Origin: G965247265 sp965247265
GTDB lineage: Bacteria; Pseudomonadota; Gammaproteobacteria; UBA4575
Length of the DNA: 64,000 nt
Assembly (NCBI GenBank): GCA_965247265.1
Contig: OZ252002.1
Coordinates: 2,666,001-2,730,000, forward strand
Direction: 5' to 3'
The first letter of the stretch is position 1. Each line of letters starts with the position of its first letter. Below, in pieces: positions 63,104 through 64,000 of the stretch. The translations under genes were made by a program, and so were the position numbers. The notes beneath the pieces were generated by a model. That model ran no database searches. It worked only from the letters and a program-made list of their open reading frames with translations, and had not been told where the DNA came from.

Positions 63104-64000
63104 TATTGAAGTCTTTTCTTGAGCTCTAATAGGTACTCGTCATCAGGATTTCGTTCCAGTGCATCTTCAATTGTATTATTGGCTTCAGCTTGATTGCCCT
63201 GCGCCAAAAATAACTCGACAAGATGGCCTGCAATTTCAGCGTCTTCTAATAATTCATACGCTTTTCGTAAATAAGATTCAGCTTCAGCGTAGTTGCCTAA
63301 TCGAAATTGAACCCATCCCATACTATCTATTACTGCTGGATCATCTGGACGAAGTTCCAACGCACGCTGAATATACTCCAGCGCCTCATCAACCCTATAG
63401 TTATGGTCCGCCATGGTATAACCCAAGGCATTTAATGCCGACGCATTATCTGGATCCTCTGAGAGAATAGCTTTAAGGTCTGTCTCAAGTAAATCTATTC
63501 GATCTATTTCTTCTGCCATCAATGCGCGCGCATAAAGTAGATCACTATGTTTTGGAAATTCTTGCAACCCCTCACTATATAAATCCATCGCTGCTACATA
63601 TAGCTTCTCATCATGCAGCAACTGACCTTCAATCAAATATACTTCAATGATATTTTCGGGCTCACTGAGTTTACTGCGAACATTCTTTAAATATTGTTGA
63701 GATTTTTCAATGCCGTATAACTCGCCATAAATGACCGCAATTCTTGCTTTTGCATCTAAATAGTATTGTCCTTGTTCTACGTTTTCGAATTCTGATATTG
63801 CAGTTTGTAAATCATTCTGTTCTTCATAAATTCGACCTAAGTAATAATGCCCTTCATCCGTCCTATGCTTACGCGCTACTAAACGTTCAAAATTAATTTT
63901 GGACGCGTCATATTGCTCTTGTTGTAATTGTAACAAGCCTAATCTGTAAATTAGCTCGCTATCATTCGGGTTTTCCACTAGCAATAATTCAAATTCTGTT
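63103..64000 (-). CDS. TPR-repeat protein (partial)
   Basis: At least 298 residues of tandem tetratricopeptide repeats, for example LIYRLGLLQLQQEQYDASKI, ALNALGYTMADHNYRVDEAL and VIDSMGWVQFRLGNYAEAES. The frame is open to the right window edge, so the true start is outside. Such TPR proteins are the regular upstream neighbour of lolB in gammaproteobacteria and are usually periplasmic or lipoprotein. Function unknown. Its TAG overlaps the lolB start. Confidence 0.88.
   Translation of the reverse strand, partial: TEFELLLVENPNDSELIYRLGLLQLQQEQYDASKINFERLVARKHRTDEGHYYLGRIYEEQNDLQTAISEFENVEQGQYYLDAKARIAVIYGELYGIEKSQQYLKNVRSKLSEPENIIEVYLIEGQLLHDEKLYVAAMDLYSEGLQEFPKHSDLLYARALMAEEIDRIDLLETDLKAILSEDPDNASALNALGYTMADHNYRVDEALEYIQRALELRPDDPAVIDSMGWVQFRLGNYAEAESYLRKAYELLEDAEIAGHLVELFLAQGNQAEANNTIEDALERNPDDEYLLELKKRLQ

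Noticed and set aside
1..64000. CRISPR arrays or rRNA genes
   Set aside because: No series of regularly spaced direct repeats and no rRNA-like sequence were found; the only direct repeats are two-copy tandem duplications.

Overview
This is an AT-rich chromosomal segment from a gammaproteobacterium. The evidence is lineage-typical gene order: rluB-scpB-scpA-trpS, then yciO, yciB and yciI; mlaA, argG and rnt; and lolB-ispE-tRNAGln-prs-rplY-pth-ychF. Genus and order cannot be fixed from the sequence alone. It is a mosaic of intact housekeeping blocks and an accessory middle in which many genes are visibly broken.

Layout. 1-17.2 kb is mostly conserved: rluB (cut by the window edge), scpB/scpA, trpS, an M50 protease, yciO, yciB, yciI, a parvulin lipoprotein, folE, a small 46-aa ORF, a zinc/PH-like hypothetical, mlaA, argG, rnt, grxD, an asparagine-synthase-family amidotransferase, hydantoinase B and a DUF255 thioredoxin protein. 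17.2-20.3 kb is a more GC-rich inserted segment bracketed by a family of palindromic repeats. It carries attC-like ends, two small membrane proteins and a frameshifted POT-type transporter. 20.3-29.3 kb is again mostly intact: a Rap1a/Tai protein, a PuuD-like membrane protein, argD-argF, a DUF3179 protein, egtD, an AGCS symporter, nadC and mazG.

29.5-34.9 kb is a cyclic-di-GMP neighbourhood. It has a ribbon-helix-helix-like regulator, a broken PAS-GGDEF-EAL protein, an apparently intact GGDEF protein, and a GEMM-type c-di-GMP riboswitch. The riboswitch sits upstream of a secreted-protein gene that is out of frame at a (TA)6 tract. After pckG (GTP) and a few small genes, 39.3-42.4 kb holds a five-gene bufferin-type RiPP operon: bufA1 precursor, bufB DUF692 enzyme, bufC partner, ECF sigma factor and a membrane anti-sigma candidate.

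42.4-57.9 kb is rich in envelope and respiratory genes and in damage. It contains a Rap1a/Tai gene broken by a 16-bp tandem duplication, a universal-stress-protein remnant, an OprD-like porin with an in-frame amber, and a phospholipase-D/cardiolipin-synthase-like gene with two homopolymer frameshifts. It also has an intact octaheme cytochrome-TPR protein, an AsmA protein with an in-frame UGA, an intact MltF-like transglycosylase, and an integrase with an in-frame UGA next to tRNA-Met(CAT). 57.9-64 kb returns to intact housekeeping genes: ychF, pth, rplY, prs, tRNA-Gln, ispE, lolB and a TPR protein running off the window.

Working picture. The core genome is under normal constraint, while accessory signalling, transport and envelope genes carry fresh lesions: slipped homopolymers, tandem duplications and G-to-A type nonsense codons. 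The housekeeping genes are clean, so recent gene decay or contingency switching fits better than uniform sequencing error. Raw reads would be needed to settle it.
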